64,000 nucleotides of DNA from Meconema thalassinum (taxonomy: Eukaryota; Arthropoda; Insecta; Orthoptera; Tettigoniidae): assembly GCA_946902985.2 (NCBI GenBank), contig OX336389.2, forward strand, positions 341,594,444 to 341,658,443. The letters are read 5' to 3'. Below the pieces are notes generated by a model. It worked only from the letters and a program-made list of their open reading frames with translations, did not search any database and was not told the DNA's origin. Positions 63,957 through 64,000 of the stretch are shown here, one piece after another (position 1 is the first letter of the stretch; every line of letters begins with the position of its first letter). The position numbers and the translations under genes are program-made.

Positions 63957-64000
63957 CTTGGCGCCCAACGTGGGGAAAAGGAAAACGTTACACTTGTCGC
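63914..64000 (+). promoter_or_regulatory. primer-binding site in a 36-38-bp tandem repeat
   Basis: TGGCGCCCAACGTGGGG (63959-63975) just inside the LTR is a typical retroelement tRNA primer-binding site. It is embedded in a tandem array: TACACTTGTCGCTCAACGTG (from 63915), TACACTTGGCGCCCAACGTG (from 63953) and TACACTTGTCGC (from 63989, cut by the window end). Each unit joins an LTR-like end (AAAACGTTACAC) to a primer-site-like sequence. Confidence 0.7.

Overview
The window is eukaryotic, almost certainly an insect genome, and very rich in transposable elements. tRNA-derived SINEs of types I associate with orthopteran/polyneopteran genomes, RTE-like and CR1-like LINEs, BEL/Pao and Gypsy retroelements, hAT, piggyBac, mariner/Tc1 and Helitron elements, and a 10-kb intron all point to a large-genome polyneopteran (a cricket, katydid or stick insect is my guess; this is inference). 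The only convincing host gene is a tektin, of which two coding exons are visible (46873-47237 and 57524-57796), split by an intron packed with transposons.

Layout. 1-3372: a reverse-oriented LINE tail, a mariner-type transposase fragment and a BEL/Pao pol remnant. 3373-6300: AT-rich sequence with small tandem repeats. 6300-17300: a long dispersed repeat (called R here; a second, uninterrupted copy lies at about 50760-52820) split by two insertions: a Gypsy element with a single LTR (6999-12964) flanked by a 182-bp duplication, and a two-LTR, gag-only element (13687-16558). 17301-19989: a helicase-bearing Helitron, itself broken by a SINE. 19990-24844: a gene-free zone of SINE copies.

24845-40392 is a nested stack: a hAT remnant contains a piggyBac element (25508-39288). 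The piggyBac contains a 52-bp satellite array (with a LINE inserted in it) and a longer LINE. That LINE contains a SINE and a mariner derivative, and the mariner contains an unclassified TIR element. Five successive levels can be read from their target-site duplications or termini.

40430-46435: a LINE fragment, a 3.76-kb hAT element with a perfect 8-bp target duplication, and a solo LTR of the gag-only family. 46873-57796: tektin exons and intron, the intron holding a short Helitron derivative, a Tc1 remnant, the second copy of repeat R and a nearly full-length CR1-like LINE whose ORF1 carries an esterase domain. 58409-62545: SINE and LINE pieces and a long RTE-like LINE. 62546-64000: a 1.4-kb LTR followed by a primer-binding site, the left end of an LTR element that continues out of the window.

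Most element genes are decayed by frameshifts or stops. The window is best read as a stratigraphy of insertions, with tektin as the passenger host gene. Sequence comparisons here were made by eye; boundaries without a target-site duplication are approximate.
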